Shown piece after piece: positions 34,501 to 43,067 of a DNA stretch of 64,000 bases (the stretch's first letter is position 1; every line of letters begins with the position of its first letter). Source of the stretch: CAZTDU01 sp050248795 (GTDB lineage: Bacteria > Pseudomonadota > Gammaproteobacteria > Burkholderiales > SG8-39). The notes below the pieces were generated by a model. That model made no database searches, was not told the DNA's origin, and was given only the letters and a program-made list of their open reading frames with translations. The DNA lies in assembly GCA_050248795.1 (NCBI GenBank), contig JBFWRS010000017.1:1-64000 (forward strand), written 5' to 3'. The translations under genes and the position numbers were made by a program.

Positions 34501-36056
34501 GCGCGCTTGGCGACGCTGATGATCTCCTTGCGCACGTCGGTGATGTCGCGTGCGCGCGAGGCGCTGGCGCCGTCGCAGTGCTCGTGCCTCGGGCAGTGCG
34601 TGCTGCGTGGGCAGATGATGCGCGCGGGGTTGGCCAGCGCGTCGTTGACCCAGGCGATGTTCAGCACCGTGGCTGCGGCGCGGATGGCGTCGGCGGCGGC
34701 CTTCGGGATCCTTGCCTCGCCGTGATGCGCCATGCAGGCCTCGCCGATGCCGGCGACGACCTCCTCGGGATCGACGCTGTGCGAGCGTAGCGCCGGCGCG
34801 AGGTCCACGCCCACCGACAGCACGTGCGGGTTGCCGGCCATGTCCCTGGTGCGGCGCGAATGGCAGCAGTAAAGCAGCGACCGTTCGCCGTCGCGCAGCA
34901 CCGAAATCTGCGAGCCGCGGTCCGGGCCGTGCTTTTCGTCCAGCATGCGGAACACCGCCCAGTGCGGGCAGGGGTCGGTGACCTGCGCCATGTTTCCCCA
35001 GGGTAGCGGGATGCCATTGCCGCGGTAAACCGCGCGCAGGTAGCCGGGCGGGTAGGCGTCGAAATAGTGCCAGTAGGGATAGGGCGACACCTTGGTCATG
35101 CGCCGCATCACCACCGCGGGCGTCAGCTCGATCTTCTCGCCCGCCTCGACGCGGTACGACTCGCGCGTGAGGAACCTGCGGAACGGCACCTTGGGGCACA
35201 ACAGCGCACCGGCGAAGAAGCTGCATTCGAAGTCGCGCCAGGCGTGCAGCACGTCCTGCGCGCTCATGCCTGCGGCGAGCTCCGCGCCCTCCGGGCTGCC
35301 GCCCATCTCGCCGCCGGTGGCGTGCGCGGACTTCAGCCCGTCGCCGTCGTGCAGCACCTTGTGCGCGAGGTGCGAGGCGAGGTCGAACTTCAGCCGCGCC
35401 GGGTCGTCCTGCAGCTCGCGATTCAGGTACACGGTGCGCGGCGACTCGAAGAACGAGCGCACCATGCTGCGCAGCTCGCGGTCCTTGTCGCGCGCCAGCA
35501 CCGGCTTGCGGTCGAACCAGCGCAGGGTGAGGCCGTGGTGCTTGCACAGGCGCGTCAGGTCGTCGACGTCCAGCGGGAACCTGCGCTCGCCGATGCGCTC
35601 GGCGGCGCGCTCCAGGTCCGGGAAGTCGTTGCGCGACATCTCCTGGTGCGAGCGGATCAGCAGGTGCGCGAACTGCCGCCCGGTGGTGCCGGTCTGCGCA
35701 AGGAGCTCGGGGATCGCCGCCTGCAGCAGTTCCTTCGAGAAGAGGAACGCCGGCTCCAGCGGCACCCCGGCCGCGCCGCCGGCCTGCGGTGCCGTCGCGA
35801 CCGGCTCGATGTCCGGATTGCCGTCGAGAAACCAGCCGGGTTCGCGCTGGAACAGCTTCGACAAGAGGCCGAGCACCTCGTCCGAGGGCACGCGCTTGCC
35901 GCTCTCGATCATGCTCAGGTACGACACCGACGGCGCGCCCTGCGAATCCAGCTGGGCGCAGCGCGCCGACAGTTCCTCCAGCGTCAGGCCGTTGCGCTTG
36001 CGCAGCGCGCGCAGCTTGGTGCCGAGGAAGTGGCTCTTGCGGGTGTGCAGGGTCAT
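34473..36056 (-). CDS. ScfR/RamB-like XRE-family transcriptional regulator
   Basis: A 527-residue cytoplasmic regulator of the short-chain fatty acyl transcriptional regulator type. An N-terminal HTH (about 8-70, LGTKLRALRKRNGLTLEELS to SYLSMIESGKRVPSDEVL) is followed by an IrrE/M78-like region. The zinc protease motif there is degenerate (SHLAHKVLHDG rather than HExxH). The C-terminal domain has CPHWAVFRML, YCCHSRRT and a Cys cluster in ICPRSTHCPRHEHCDG. ATG 36056 opens the HTH directly; longer frames would read through the operator repeats. Known relatives sense acyl-CoA and control propionate or acetate use. Three 14-bp repeats lie over its promoter. Confidence 0.85.
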   Translation of the reverse strand: MTLHTRKSHFLGTKLRALRKRNGLTLEELSARCAQLDSQGAPSVSYLSMIESGKRVPSDEVLGLLSKLFQREPGWFLDGNPDIEPVATAPQAGGAAGVPLEPAFLFSKELLQAAIPELLAQTGTTGRQFAHLLIRSHQEMSRNDFPDLERAAERIGERRFPLDVDDLTRLCKHHGLTLRWFDRKPVLARDKDRELRSMVRSFFESPRTVYLNRELQDDPARLKFDLASHLAHKVLHDGDGLKSAHATGGEMGGSPEGAELAAGMSAQDVLHAWRDFECSFFAGALLCPKVPFRRFLTRESYRVEAGEKIELTPAVVMRRMTKVSPYPYWHYFDAYPPGYLRAVYRGNGIPLPWGNMAQVTDPCPHWAVFRMLDEKHGPDRGSQISVLRDGERSLLYCCHSRRTRDMAGNPHVLSVGVDLAPALRSHSVDPEEVVAGIGEACMAHHGEARIPKAAADAIRAAATVLNIAWVNDALANPARIICPRSTHCPRHEHCDGASASRARDITDVRKEIISVAKRAKEKAPSSR

Positions 36057-36075
36057 GGCCCGGGTGAATTCCGTG

Positions 36076-36117
36076 TGTGAAATTAACAATGTGAAATTTC
36101 TAATGTCAAATTTACCA
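36076..36117. repeat. three 14-bp direct repeats (likely operator) in the regulator/reductase divergent region
   Basis: TGTGAAATTAACAA at 36076, TGTGAAATTTCTAA at 36090 and TGTCAAATTTACCA at 36104 are head-to-tail at an exact 14-bp period. They sit in an AT-rich island of otherwise GC-rich DNA. They overlap the minus-strand promoter of the ScfR-like gene, so they are a good candidate for its autoregulatory binding site. Confidence 0.78.
36082..36109 (-). promoter_or_regulatory. promoter of the ScfR-like regulator gene
   Basis: On the minus strand a perfect -35 TTGACA (36109-36104) is followed after 16 bases by GTTAAT (36087-36082), a 4 of 6 match to -10. Both lie inside the iteron array, so a protein bound there would block RNA polymerase. 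Confidence 0.65.
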
Positions 36118-36188
36118 CTATTCGGTGCCCATAATGCCTCGTGACCGCGCCTGTGCCGGTCGCGCCTGCACCGGATGGAGGGTTCGAC

Positions 36189-37250
36189 ATGAAGCACGAC
36201 ATTCTCGTTCTGGGGGCCTCGTACGGTTCCCTGCTCGGCACCAAGCTGCTGATGGCCGGGCACCGCGTCACGCTGGTCTGTACCGCGGCAACCGCCGAAC
36301 TGATCAACCGCGAAGGCACGCGGGTGCGCTTTCCGCTGCGCGGCCGCGACGGGCTGCTGGAAGTCGCGTCCGGATCGCTGCCGGGCGAGCTATGCGCAGC
36401 CGCGCCCGAAGCGGTGGACCCGCAGGACTACGACCTCGTCGTGCTCGGCATGCAGGAGGCGCAGTACGCCGGCGCCGGTGTGCGCGAGCTGATGGGCCGC
36501 ATCGCCCGCGCGCGCAAGCCCTGCCTCGCCATCATGAACATGCCGCCGCTGCCCTACCTCGCGCGCATCCCGGGGCTGGCGACGCAGGCGCTGGAAGGCT
36601 GCTATGCCGATCCGGGGGTATGGGCGGACTTCGACCCGGCGATGATCACGCTGGCGAGCCCGGATCCGCAGGCATTCCGGCCCCCGGGTGAGCCGAAGAA
36701 CGTGCTGCAGGTCGGCTTGCCCACCAACTTCAAGGCGGCGAGGTTCGATGGCGAGGCGCCCACCGCGCTCTTGCGCGAGCTCGAAGCGGACATCGACGCG
36801 GCACGGCTGCACATGGGCGACGAGGAAATCGAGATCCCGGTGAAACTGAAAGTGCACGAATCGGTGTTCGTGCCGCTGGCCAAATGGCCGATGCTGATCG
36901 CCGGCAACTACCGCTGCATCCGCGCCGACGAGATGATCCCGATCAAGGAGGCGGTGCATGGCAACGTCGCCAAGTCCCGCGAAGTCTACGACTGGGTGGC
37001 GAAGCTGTGCGGCAGGCTGGGCGCCGAGGCGGCCGACCTGGTGCCGTTCGACAAGTACGCCAAGGCCGCCGAGGGCCTGGGCAAGCCCTCGTCCGCCGCG
37101 CGCGCGCTGTTCTCCGGCGCGCAGCACATCGAGCGCGTGGACAGCCTGGTGCGCGGCATCGCTCGCCACCTGGGGCTGCACTCCGACGCGCTGCACGAGA
37201 TCGTCACGCTGGTGGACGAGCGCCTGGGGCGCAACCGCCTGGCGCGCTGA
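36189..37250 (+). CDS. ketopantoate reductase (ApbA/PanE)-like dehydrogenase
   Basis: A 353-residue NAD(P)-binding protein. ATG 36189 is fixed by GGAGGG six bases upstream. The N-terminal Rossmann motif reads ILVLGASYGSLLGTKLLMAG, a divergent form of the usual GxGxxG. The segment PTNFKAARF carries a Lys at the position of the catalytic Lys, and the C-terminal all-helical domain includes VKLKVHESVFVPLAKWPM. It is longer than typical PanE and lacks its usual glycine spacing. So a 2-hydroxyacid or opine-type dehydrogenase is possible. It is divergent from the ScfR-like regulator. Confidence 0.7.
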   Translation: MKHDILVLGASYGSLLGTKLLMAGHRVTLVCTAATAELINREGTRVRFPLRGRDGLLEVASGSLPGELCAAAPEAVDPQDYDLVVLGMQEAQYAGAGVRELMGRIARARKPCLAIMNMPPLPYLARIPGLATQALEGCYADPGVWADFDPAMITLASPDPQAFRPPGEPKNVLQVGLPTNFKAARFDGEAPTALLRELEADIDAARLHMGDEEIEIPVKLKVHESVFVPLAKWPMLIAGNYRCIRADEMIPIKEAVHGNVAKSREVYDWVAKLCGRLGAEAADLVPFDKYAKAAEGLGKPSSAARALFSGAQHIERVDSLVRGIARHLGLHSDALHEIVTLVDERLGRNRLAR

Positions 37251-37262
37251 ACGGGGCGCCGA

Positions 37263-38018
37263 TCAGGCTTCGCCGGCATCTTCGCCGGCGGGCGCCTCGT
37301 CGATCGGCTGCGTCAGTTCCGGCCCGTGGTTGCGCGCGCTGTTGACGCGCTTGTCGACGCGGTGCGCGCGCACCGCGTCGGCGGGCACCGGCTGCAGCAG
37401 CTCGCGTACCGCTTGCGCATCGGTCAACGCGGGGTCCAGCCAGGCGTCCTGGTTCGCGGCGGGCAGCGGGAACGGCATGCGGTCGTGGAAGCGGCCCACG
37501 GTTTCGTTCGCCGGCCCGGTGATGATGGCGCAGGATTCGACGACGCTGCCTTCGCGTTCCCAGCGGTCCCACACGCCGGCGAGCAGAGCGGTTTCGCCGC
37601 CCCGCGGATAAACGAACCACGGCAGGTTGCCGCTCGTCAGTTCCTGCCATTCGTACCAGCCGCTGGCGGGAACCAGGCAGCGGCGCCGCCTGAACGGCAG
37701 GCGGAAGCTCGCCGCGTCGGCGACGCCTTCGACGCGCGCGATGAAGCTGGTGAAGCGCACGCGCGGCTCTTTCGACCAGTGGGGCAGCAACCACCATTGC
37801 ATGGGCACGATCTCGGGCACGCCGCCGGCAGCGGCGCGCACCACCGGCACATAGTTGGCCGGATTGCCCTGCTGCGGGGCGATGTTGTAGCGCGGCGGGA
37901 AGCTTTCCAGGTAGCGCTCGACGAAGCGCCGGATCAGCGCCTCCGCGCCGTCGTCGAGCGCCGACTTTTCCTGCCGCGACATCGACTTCGGCCCGTAGAG
38001 CGCATAGCGTCCGCACAT
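37263..38018 (-). CDS. yedK: HMCES/YedK-type SRAP domain protein
   Basis: Forms a covalent thiazolidine crosslink with abasic sites in single-stranded DNA, protecting them during replication. The 251-residue product starts Met-Cys, so the N-terminal Cys2 nucleophile is available after Met removal. Other conserved pieces are PRYNIAPQQ, the catalytic Glu in SGWYEWQ, and the His in RFHDRMPFPL. The C-terminal 35 residues are variable. A TATCAT lies 6 bases before the ATG with no Shine-Dalgarno. Confidence 0.93.
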   Translation of the reverse strand: MCGRYALYGPKSMSRQEKSALDDGAEALIRRFVERYLESFPPRYNIAPQQGNPANYVPVVRAAAGGVPEIVPMQWWLLPHWSKEPRVRFTSFIARVEGVADAASFRLPFRRRRCLVPASGWYEWQELTSGNLPWFVYPRGGETALLAGVWDRWEREGSVVESCAIITGPANETVGRFHDRMPFPLPAANQDAWLDPALTDAQAVRELLQPVPADAVRAHRVDKRVNSARNHGPELTQPIDEAPAGEDAGEA

Positions 38019-38024
38019 GCCGCG

Positions 38025-38030
38025 ATGATA
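38025..38030 (-). promoter_or_regulatory. candidate -10 element for a leaderless yedK mRNA
   Basis: The minus strand reads TATCAT, 5 of 6 to consensus, six bases before the ATG at 38018. No ribosome-binding site is seen between them. Confidence 0.4.
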
Positions 38031-38063
38031 GCGGGGCGGCCTGCGGCAGGGTCGGCCCTACGG

Positions 38064-38069
38064 TAGAGT
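38064..38069 (+). promoter_or_regulatory. candidate -10 element upstream of the DegT aminotransferase
   Basis: TAGAGT matches 4 of 6 consensus bases and lies 7 bases before GTG 38077, with no Shine-Dalgarno between. It would give a leaderless transcript. Confidence 0.3.
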
Positions 38070-38076
38070 CCGCCCT

Positions 38077-39231
38077 GTGACGAGCGTTGCCCGCAAGATT
38101 GCGCTGCTGGTGCCAGAGCTTCCCACGCGGGAGGAGCTGGCGCCTTACCTCGATCGCATCGACGAATCGCACTGGTACACCAACTTCGGCCCGCTGGTGC
38201 GCGAACTCGAAGCAGCGATGGCCGTGCAGTTCTCCACCGGTGCGTCGGCGACGCAGCACGTGGTATCGGTGAGCAATGCCACGCTGGGGCTGGAACTGGC
38301 GATCCTCGCGCTGGAGTTGCCGGCGGGTAGCCGGGTGCTGGTGCCGGCGCTGACCTTCGTTGCCTCCGCCGCCGCGGTGATGCGCGCCGGCTGCGTGCCG
38401 GTGTTCTGCGACGTCGAGCCCGACACCTGGCTGCTGTCGCCACGCATCGCCGAGGACGCGCTCAAGCGCGTGCGCTTCGATGCGGTGATGCCGGTGTCGA
38501 CCTACGGCTGCCCGCAGCAGATGCCGGCGTGGGACGCGTTTGCCGAGCGCACCGGCATCCCGGTAGTGGTCGATGCCGCCGGCGCCTATGGCAACCAGCA
38601 CGCGTCCGCGCGCTGCATCATCGTCTACAGCCTGCACGCCACCAAGGCACTGGCGGCGGCAGAAGGCGGGCTGGTGGTCAGCGCAGACGCGGCGTACGTC
38701 GAGCGGGTGAGGATACTGAGCAATTTCGGCATCGACCTGTCGACGGTATCCGAAGCCACCGCGGGTTCCACCGGCCTGGTCGGCTCGGCGGGCACCAACG
38801 GCAAGCTTTCCGAATATCACGCCGCGCTCGCGCTGGCGGCGCTGGCGCGCTGGCAGGCGACCTCGGCTCGGCGCATTGCGCTGCATGCGACGTATCTCGA
38901 GCAGCTGGCCGCGCAGTGCCCTTCGCTCATGCTGCAGGCGCGCCCGGCCGACGGCGTCTACTCCATCCTGCCGGTGCTGGTGCCGCCAGGGCGCAAGGCC
39001 GCCGATGCCTGGCGCGCGCTGCGCGAGCAGGGCATCGAAACTCGCCGCTGGTACTGCCCGCCGCTGCCTGAGCACCCGGCGTTCGCAGCGATGCCTGTCG
39101 CCGACCGGCTGGAAGTTGCGCAGGCGGTGGGCGAGCGGTTGATCGCGTTGCCGTTTCACGCCCGGCTTGCGGAGGGCGATCCTGCGGCGGTGTGCAGCGC
39201 GCTCGCAGGCTGGCTTGGCCGTTTCCGCTAG
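38077..39231 (+). CDS. DegT/DnrJ/EryC1 family sugar aminotransferase
   Basis: A PLP-dependent enzyme of 384 residues that normally transfers an amino group to a keto-sugar nucleotide. Start GTG 38077. Visible are WYTNFGPLVRELE at the N-terminus, the VSVSNATLGLELAI phosphate-binding loop, VLVPALTFVASAAAVMRAG, PVVVDAAGAYG with the PLP-contacting Asp, and the Schiff-base Lys in YSLHATKALAAAEGG. It leads a plus-strand cluster with a GT41 glycosyltransferase, a NeuD-like acyltransferase and a GT2 enzyme, which suggests synthesis of an N-acylated amino sugar. No sugar-nucleotide dehydratase is present in the window. Confidence 0.87.
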   Translation: MTSVARKIALLVPELPTREELAPYLDRIDESHWYTNFGPLVRELEAAMAVQFSTGASATQHVVSVSNATLGLELAILALELPAGSRVLVPALTFVASAAAVMRAGCVPVFCDVEPDTWLLSPRIAEDALKRVRFDAVMPVSTYGCPQQMPAWDAFAERTGIPVVVDAAGAYGNQHASARCIIVYSLHATKALAAAEGGLVVSADAAYVERVRILSNFGIDLSTVSEATAGSTGLVGSAGTNGKLSEYHAALALAALARWQATSARRIALHATYLEQLAAQCPSLMLQARPADGVYSILPVLVPPGRKAADAWRALREQGIETRRWYCPPLPEHPAFAAMPVADRLEVAQAVGERLIALPFHARLAEGDPAAVCSALAGWLGRFR

Positions 39232-39234
39232 ACT
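39229..39234 (+). promoter_or_regulatory. candidate -10 element upstream of the GT41 gene
   Basis: TAGACT (4 of 6) overlaps the DegT stop codon and lies 7 bases before GTG 39242. No Shine-Dalgarno is visible, so either read-through coupling or a leaderless internal start is possible. Confidence 0.25.
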
Positions 39235-39241
39235 TCGCCGC

Positions 39242-41164
39242 GTGAGCGCACCCGCGAAGAAGGTCACGCCACCGACTGTCACGGTGGAGAACGTGCAGCT
39301 CGAGCGTTTCGAGACTCTGGTCTATTCGCGCCAGTACGAAGAGGCCGGGCGCGAGCTGCTGGGCAACCTCAAGCGCCTCAAGGTCGGCGGCGAGTTCGCC
39401 GGGCACGCCATGAGCGACGACACGCGCCCGCGCCTTTACTCCAGGTTCGCGGCGGCGATCACGGCGCTGATGGCCGACCCCGCGTTCCAGCTTTCGCAGG
39501 AAGGCTTCGACCTGCTGGCGGTCGAGCACGCGACGTTCCATGCGGTGTTCGCGGCCAGCGCTTTCGGCAACGCCGACCACCTGCTGCGCCAGTTCGGCCA
39601 GGTGGACGAAACGGACCACGGCAAGCTGCATTTCAGCAGCCCGCAGAACATCGTCAAGCTGCTGCTTGCGTACTCGCTGGATTCCGAACTCGACATCGAC
39701 TTCGAGTCCGTGTTTCGCACCGCGCCGCGCCTGGCGCTGCCGGCGTTCCTCGGCATGCTGGCGCACATCGTGGTGCTGTCGCCGCGCGCGCATGCACGGC
39801 GCGAGAAACTGCTGACGCTCGGGCCGCTGTTCGAGCAGGTGGAGTTGCGCGAACACATGCTTGCGGCCATGTCGGATGCTTACATGTACTGCAGCTACGC
39901 CACGGCCGAGACCAAGCACGAGATGAAGCGTTCCTTCAACGCGATGACGCGGCGCCTCATCGAGACGAGGATCAGCCTGCCGGCCATGCCCGCGGAGCGC
40001 AGGCTGAAGAAGCGCCCGACGATACTGGTGCCGATCGAGTGGTTCACCTCGCTGCATGCGATGTACCGCTGTTACGCACCCTCGATCAGGCAGCTTCGGG
40101 AGAGGTTCAGGCTGGTCATGATCGGCCGGACTTCCGAAATGGACGAGGTGTCCAAGGAACTTTTCGACGAGACCATAGAACTGTCCGGTTCGAACGTTGC
40201 GCTGGCCGATGTCGTCGATCGCGTCACGAAGGTCAAGCCGGATGTCATTTTCTATCCGAGCGTGGGCATGGCGACCTGGTGGGTCGCGCTGTCCTCGGTC
40301 CGGTTGGCGCCTGTCCAGGTCGCGACCGTCGGCCATCCCGCGACCACCCAGTCGGCGAACATCGACTACGTCCTTGTCGACGGGCTGTGGCCCGGTGACC
40401 CAAGCTGCTTCAGCGAGACGGTGGTCGTTCAGCGACCAGGCAGCACCGCGTTCATCATGCGCGAGGACGCGTCGTTTCCGGAGCCGCAACTGCGCGAGCA
40501 TCCGGCCGTGCTTCGCCTGGCGGTACCGGCGATGGCGTGCAAGATCAACGCGCCGTTCCTGGAATGTTGCGTGGGGATCGCGCGCAAGGCCAGGCGGCCG
40601 CTCGAGTTCCACTTCTTCCCGAACATGATCGGCCTGACGCACTTCCAGATATCGCGCGAGATCCGGAAATGGCTGCCGAACGCGATCGTGCATCCGCGCA
40701 GCGACTACAACACCTACCTCGGGAACATGGCGCAGTGCGACGTGCACCTGTCGACGTTTCCGTTCGGCGGGACCAACAGCAACATCGACTCGATGCGGCT
40801 CGGGATCCCGATGCTGACGCTGGAAGGACTGGAGGTGCACAGCCAGACCGACTCCGGGATGATGCGCCGCGTCGGCCTGCCGGAATGGCTGATTACGTAC
40901 CACGCCGCGGAGTACGAGCGCGCCGCGCTGCGGCTCATCGCCAACGACGCGGAACGAACCGGAATCGCGCGGCAGCTCATCGGCACCGACGTGTTCGCGC
41001 ACTTCATGCGCGTGCCGGCGGACGTGCCCGAGACCGAGTTCCTCGACGCCATGTGGTTCATCTACCGCAAGCACGAGAAGATCCAGGCGAGCGGAAGCCG
41101 CTACTGGCCGGTAGCCGCGCGGGAAGCGTTCGAGCGCGAGCCGGTGGCGGCCGGGTCGCGTTGA
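39242..41164 (+). CDS. HMW1C-like GT41 protein glycosyltransferase
   Basis: A 640-residue cytoplasmic enzyme with the HMW1C layout: an all-helical N-terminal domain (about 15-270, e.g. VEHATFHAVFAASAFGNADH) and two Rossmann-like halves of a GT-B fold. The C-terminal half carries HLSTFPFGGTNSNIDSMRLG followed by GLEVHSQTDSGMMRRVGLP, matching the HMW1C nucleotide-sugar site (FPFG-TN--D and E-H---D). IVHPRSDYNTYLGNM is another shared block. HMW1C enzymes attach glucose or galactose to Asn of adhesins. No adhesin gene is nearby, so the acceptor is unknown. The start is GTG 39242; the stop overlaps the next gene as TTGA. Confidence 0.8.
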   Translation: MSAPAKKVTPPTVTVENVQLERFETLVYSRQYEEAGRELLGNLKRLKVGGEFAGHAMSDDTRPRLYSRFAAAITALMADPAFQLSQEGFDLLAVEHATFHAVFAASAFGNADHLLRQFGQVDETDHGKLHFSSPQNIVKLLLAYSLDSELDIDFESVFRTAPRLALPAFLGMLAHIVVLSPRAHARREKLLTLGPLFEQVELREHMLAAMSDAYMYCSYATAETKHEMKRSFNAMTRRLIETRISLPAMPAERRLKKRPTILVPIEWFTSLHAMYRCYAPSIRQLRERFRLVMIGRTSEMDEVSKELFDETIELSGSNVALADVVDRVTKVKPDVIFYPSVGMATWWVALSSVRLAPVQVATVGHPATTQSANIDYVLVDGLWPGDPSCFSETVVVQRPGSTAFIMREDASFPEPQLREHPAVLRLAVPAMACKINAPFLECCVGIARKARRPLEFHFFPNMIGLTHFQISREIRKWLPNAIVHPRSDYNTYLGNMAQCDVHLSTFPFGGTNSNIDSMRLGIPMLTLEGLEVHSQTDSGMMRRVGLPEWLITYHAAEYERAALRLIANDAERTGIARQLIGTDVFAHFMRVPADVPETEFLDAMWFIYRKHEKIQASGSRYWPVAAREAFEREPVAAGSR

Positions 41165-41835
41165 GCACCGGCATGGCGACGCGCGTCCTCGTCATCGGAT
41201 CGTCCGGGCACGCGGGGGTCGCCATCGATGCGATCGAGCGCTGCGGCCTCGAGGTCGCCGGGCTGGTCGACTCGTTCCGGCAGGCCGGCGAGTCGGCGTA
41301 CGGCTACCAGGTAATCGGGCCTGAGGATGCCATTCCCGCCTTCCTGCAAAAGTACGAGGATTGCGCCGTGGCAATCGCCATCGGTGACAACTTCCAGCGC
41401 CGGCGGATGCGGCACAGGCTGCGGGAACTGGCGCCGCAACTGGGCGCCGTCACGGTGATCCACCCGCATGCGAGCGTCAGCGCGCGGGCGTCGATCGAAG
41501 ACGGTGCCATGGTCTGCGCCGGCGCCATCGTCTGCGCCGGCGCTCGCGTGGGCGAGGGCTGCCTGCTGAACACCGGGGCGACATTGGACCACGACTGCAC
41601 CATGGAGGCGTACTCGAGCCTCGGCCCCGGCGCGGTCGTGGGCGGCAGCGTGCGCATCGGCGAATGCAGCGCGGTGGGCATCGGGGCGACGCTGCGGCAC
41701 GGCGTCAGCATCGGCGCGCACACCGTGATCGGTGCGGGCGCGGTTGTCGTGGGAGACATTCCGGCTCGGTGCGTCGCCTACGGCGTGCCTGCCCGCGCTG
41801 TCAGGGAGCGCCGGGCCGACGAGCCGTACCTCTGA
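41161..41835 (+). CDS. NeuD/PglD-like sugar O/N-acyltransferase
   Basis: An acyltransferase of about 224 residues with an N-terminal Rossmann-like domain (VLVIGSSGHAGVAIDAI) and a left-handed beta-helix. The hexapeptide rungs run VIHPHASVSARASIEDGAMV, ICAGARVGEGCLLNTGATL and SLGPGAVVGGSVRIGECSAV. The His in TLDHDC is placed as the catalytic base of PglD-type enzymes. Together with a DegT aminotransferase this suggests acetylation of an amino sugar. TTG 41161 overlaps the GT41 stop; ATG 41173 is an alternative giving 220 residues. Confidence 0.87.
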   Translation: MSTGMATRVLVIGSSGHAGVAIDAIERCGLEVAGLVDSFRQAGESAYGYQVIGPEDAIPAFLQKYEDCAVAIAIGDNFQRRRMRHRLRELAPQLGAVTVIHPHASVSARASIEDGAMVCAGAIVCAGARVGEGCLLNTGATLDHDCTMEAYSSLGPGAVVGGSVRIGECSAVGIGATLRHGVSIGAHTVIGAGAVVVGDIPARCVAYGVPARAVRERRADEPYL

Positions 41836-41863
41836 CGCGGGATCGGTGCCGCCACCCGCAGCC

Positions 41864-43067
41864 ATGTCCCTCGTCAGCATCTGCATACCCACGTACAACA
41901 GGGCGGCGCTGCTCGCGAGGCACCTCGAGCACCTGTCCGGTTTCGGCCTGGAGATCGAGGTCGTCGTATCCGACAATGCGTCGAGCGACGACACGCGCGC
42001 GGTCGCGGAGTCGTTCGCGGGACGATTCCCGCGATTTCGCTACGTTCGCCTGCCGGGGCGCATGCATCCGCACCGATGCTGGGACTCCGCACTGCGGGGA
42101 GCGACCGGCGAGTACGTCTACGCGCTCGGGGATGACGACCTCGTCGTGGAGGAGGGCCTGGCGGAACTGCTCGCGTACATGCGCGCGCGGCCGAGCGTGC
42201 TGGCAGCGTTCGGCGCGCAGCAGTTGCATGATCTCGCGAGCGGACGCTTCCTCGGCTATGCAAGGCGGACCGACGTGCTGGAGCATTACGGCGCGGCGGA
42301 TCGCGCGGATGTTCGCGCGCTACTGGACGCTCGAGTTTCCGCTGATGCGCCGCGATGTCTACCAGCGCGGTGTGCTGTTCGATCCGTTCCACCGATTCTT
42401 CCTGTGGTCATGGGTAGATGCTGTCCTGCGCCACGGCGAGCTGATCGTCGCGCCGACAGTGATGTTCCAGCACTACCTTCACGACAAGCGGCTGACGCAC
42501 GAGCAGGCGGTGGACCCGGAATGGATGTTCAAGGTCGCCAGCGAGATCGAGTCGTTCGCGGCTACCCTTGACTGCGATGCGCCGACCCGCGCGCGGCTCG
42601 TGTCCTGGCAGTTGTCGCAGTGGTACCTGTTCCACTCGGGCCTGGCGGCTTCCGGCGCAAGCCAGTGCGGCGCGCGACTTTTCATCCGCAAGGGCATGGC
42701 TTACGATCCGGCGACTTTCCAGCCGCTCGCGGCCGAATGGGAACAGCGACACATCCTGCATGCGATGCTGGAACTGGTGCTCAGCAGGATCGAGCAGTAC
42801 GGCGGCGTTCGCACCGTCGTGATCGAGGAAAGCGACATTGCCGCATGGCTGGCCGGACAACTCGAGCGCGCCGGGCTCGGAACCGCGATCGAGCCCATGT
42901 CGGGGATTCTTTCTTCACGCCCGGACCGCGACAGCTACGTGCTCTTCAAGCACTATCCTGACAAGGACGCCGGCGTACTCGCGGAACTGGGGGGACGGCA
43001 CTGTGCCTGCATGGACCTGCTGACCACACTGCGGCTGACGAATGCCGATCTGAACCTGACCGTATGA
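41864..43067 (+). pseudogene. GT2 family glycosyltransferase, interrupted by a frameshift
   Basis: The N-terminal part (from ATG 41864) is a GT-A glycosyltransferase: SLVSICIPTYNRAALLARHL, VVSDNASSDDTRAVAE and the metal-binding GDDD in YALGDDDLVVEE. Near 42288-42320 the coding frame moves by one base. The sensible protein continues in another frame with ARMFARYWTLEFPLMRRDVY and runs to the stop at 43067. Joined, the product would be about 400 residues. Neither piece alone looks complete. A one-base insertion, a two-base deletion, or a sequencing error in the GC-rich stretch would explain it. The last codons overlap the DegP-like start as ATGA, so the operon was built around an intact gene. 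Confidence 0.82.
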
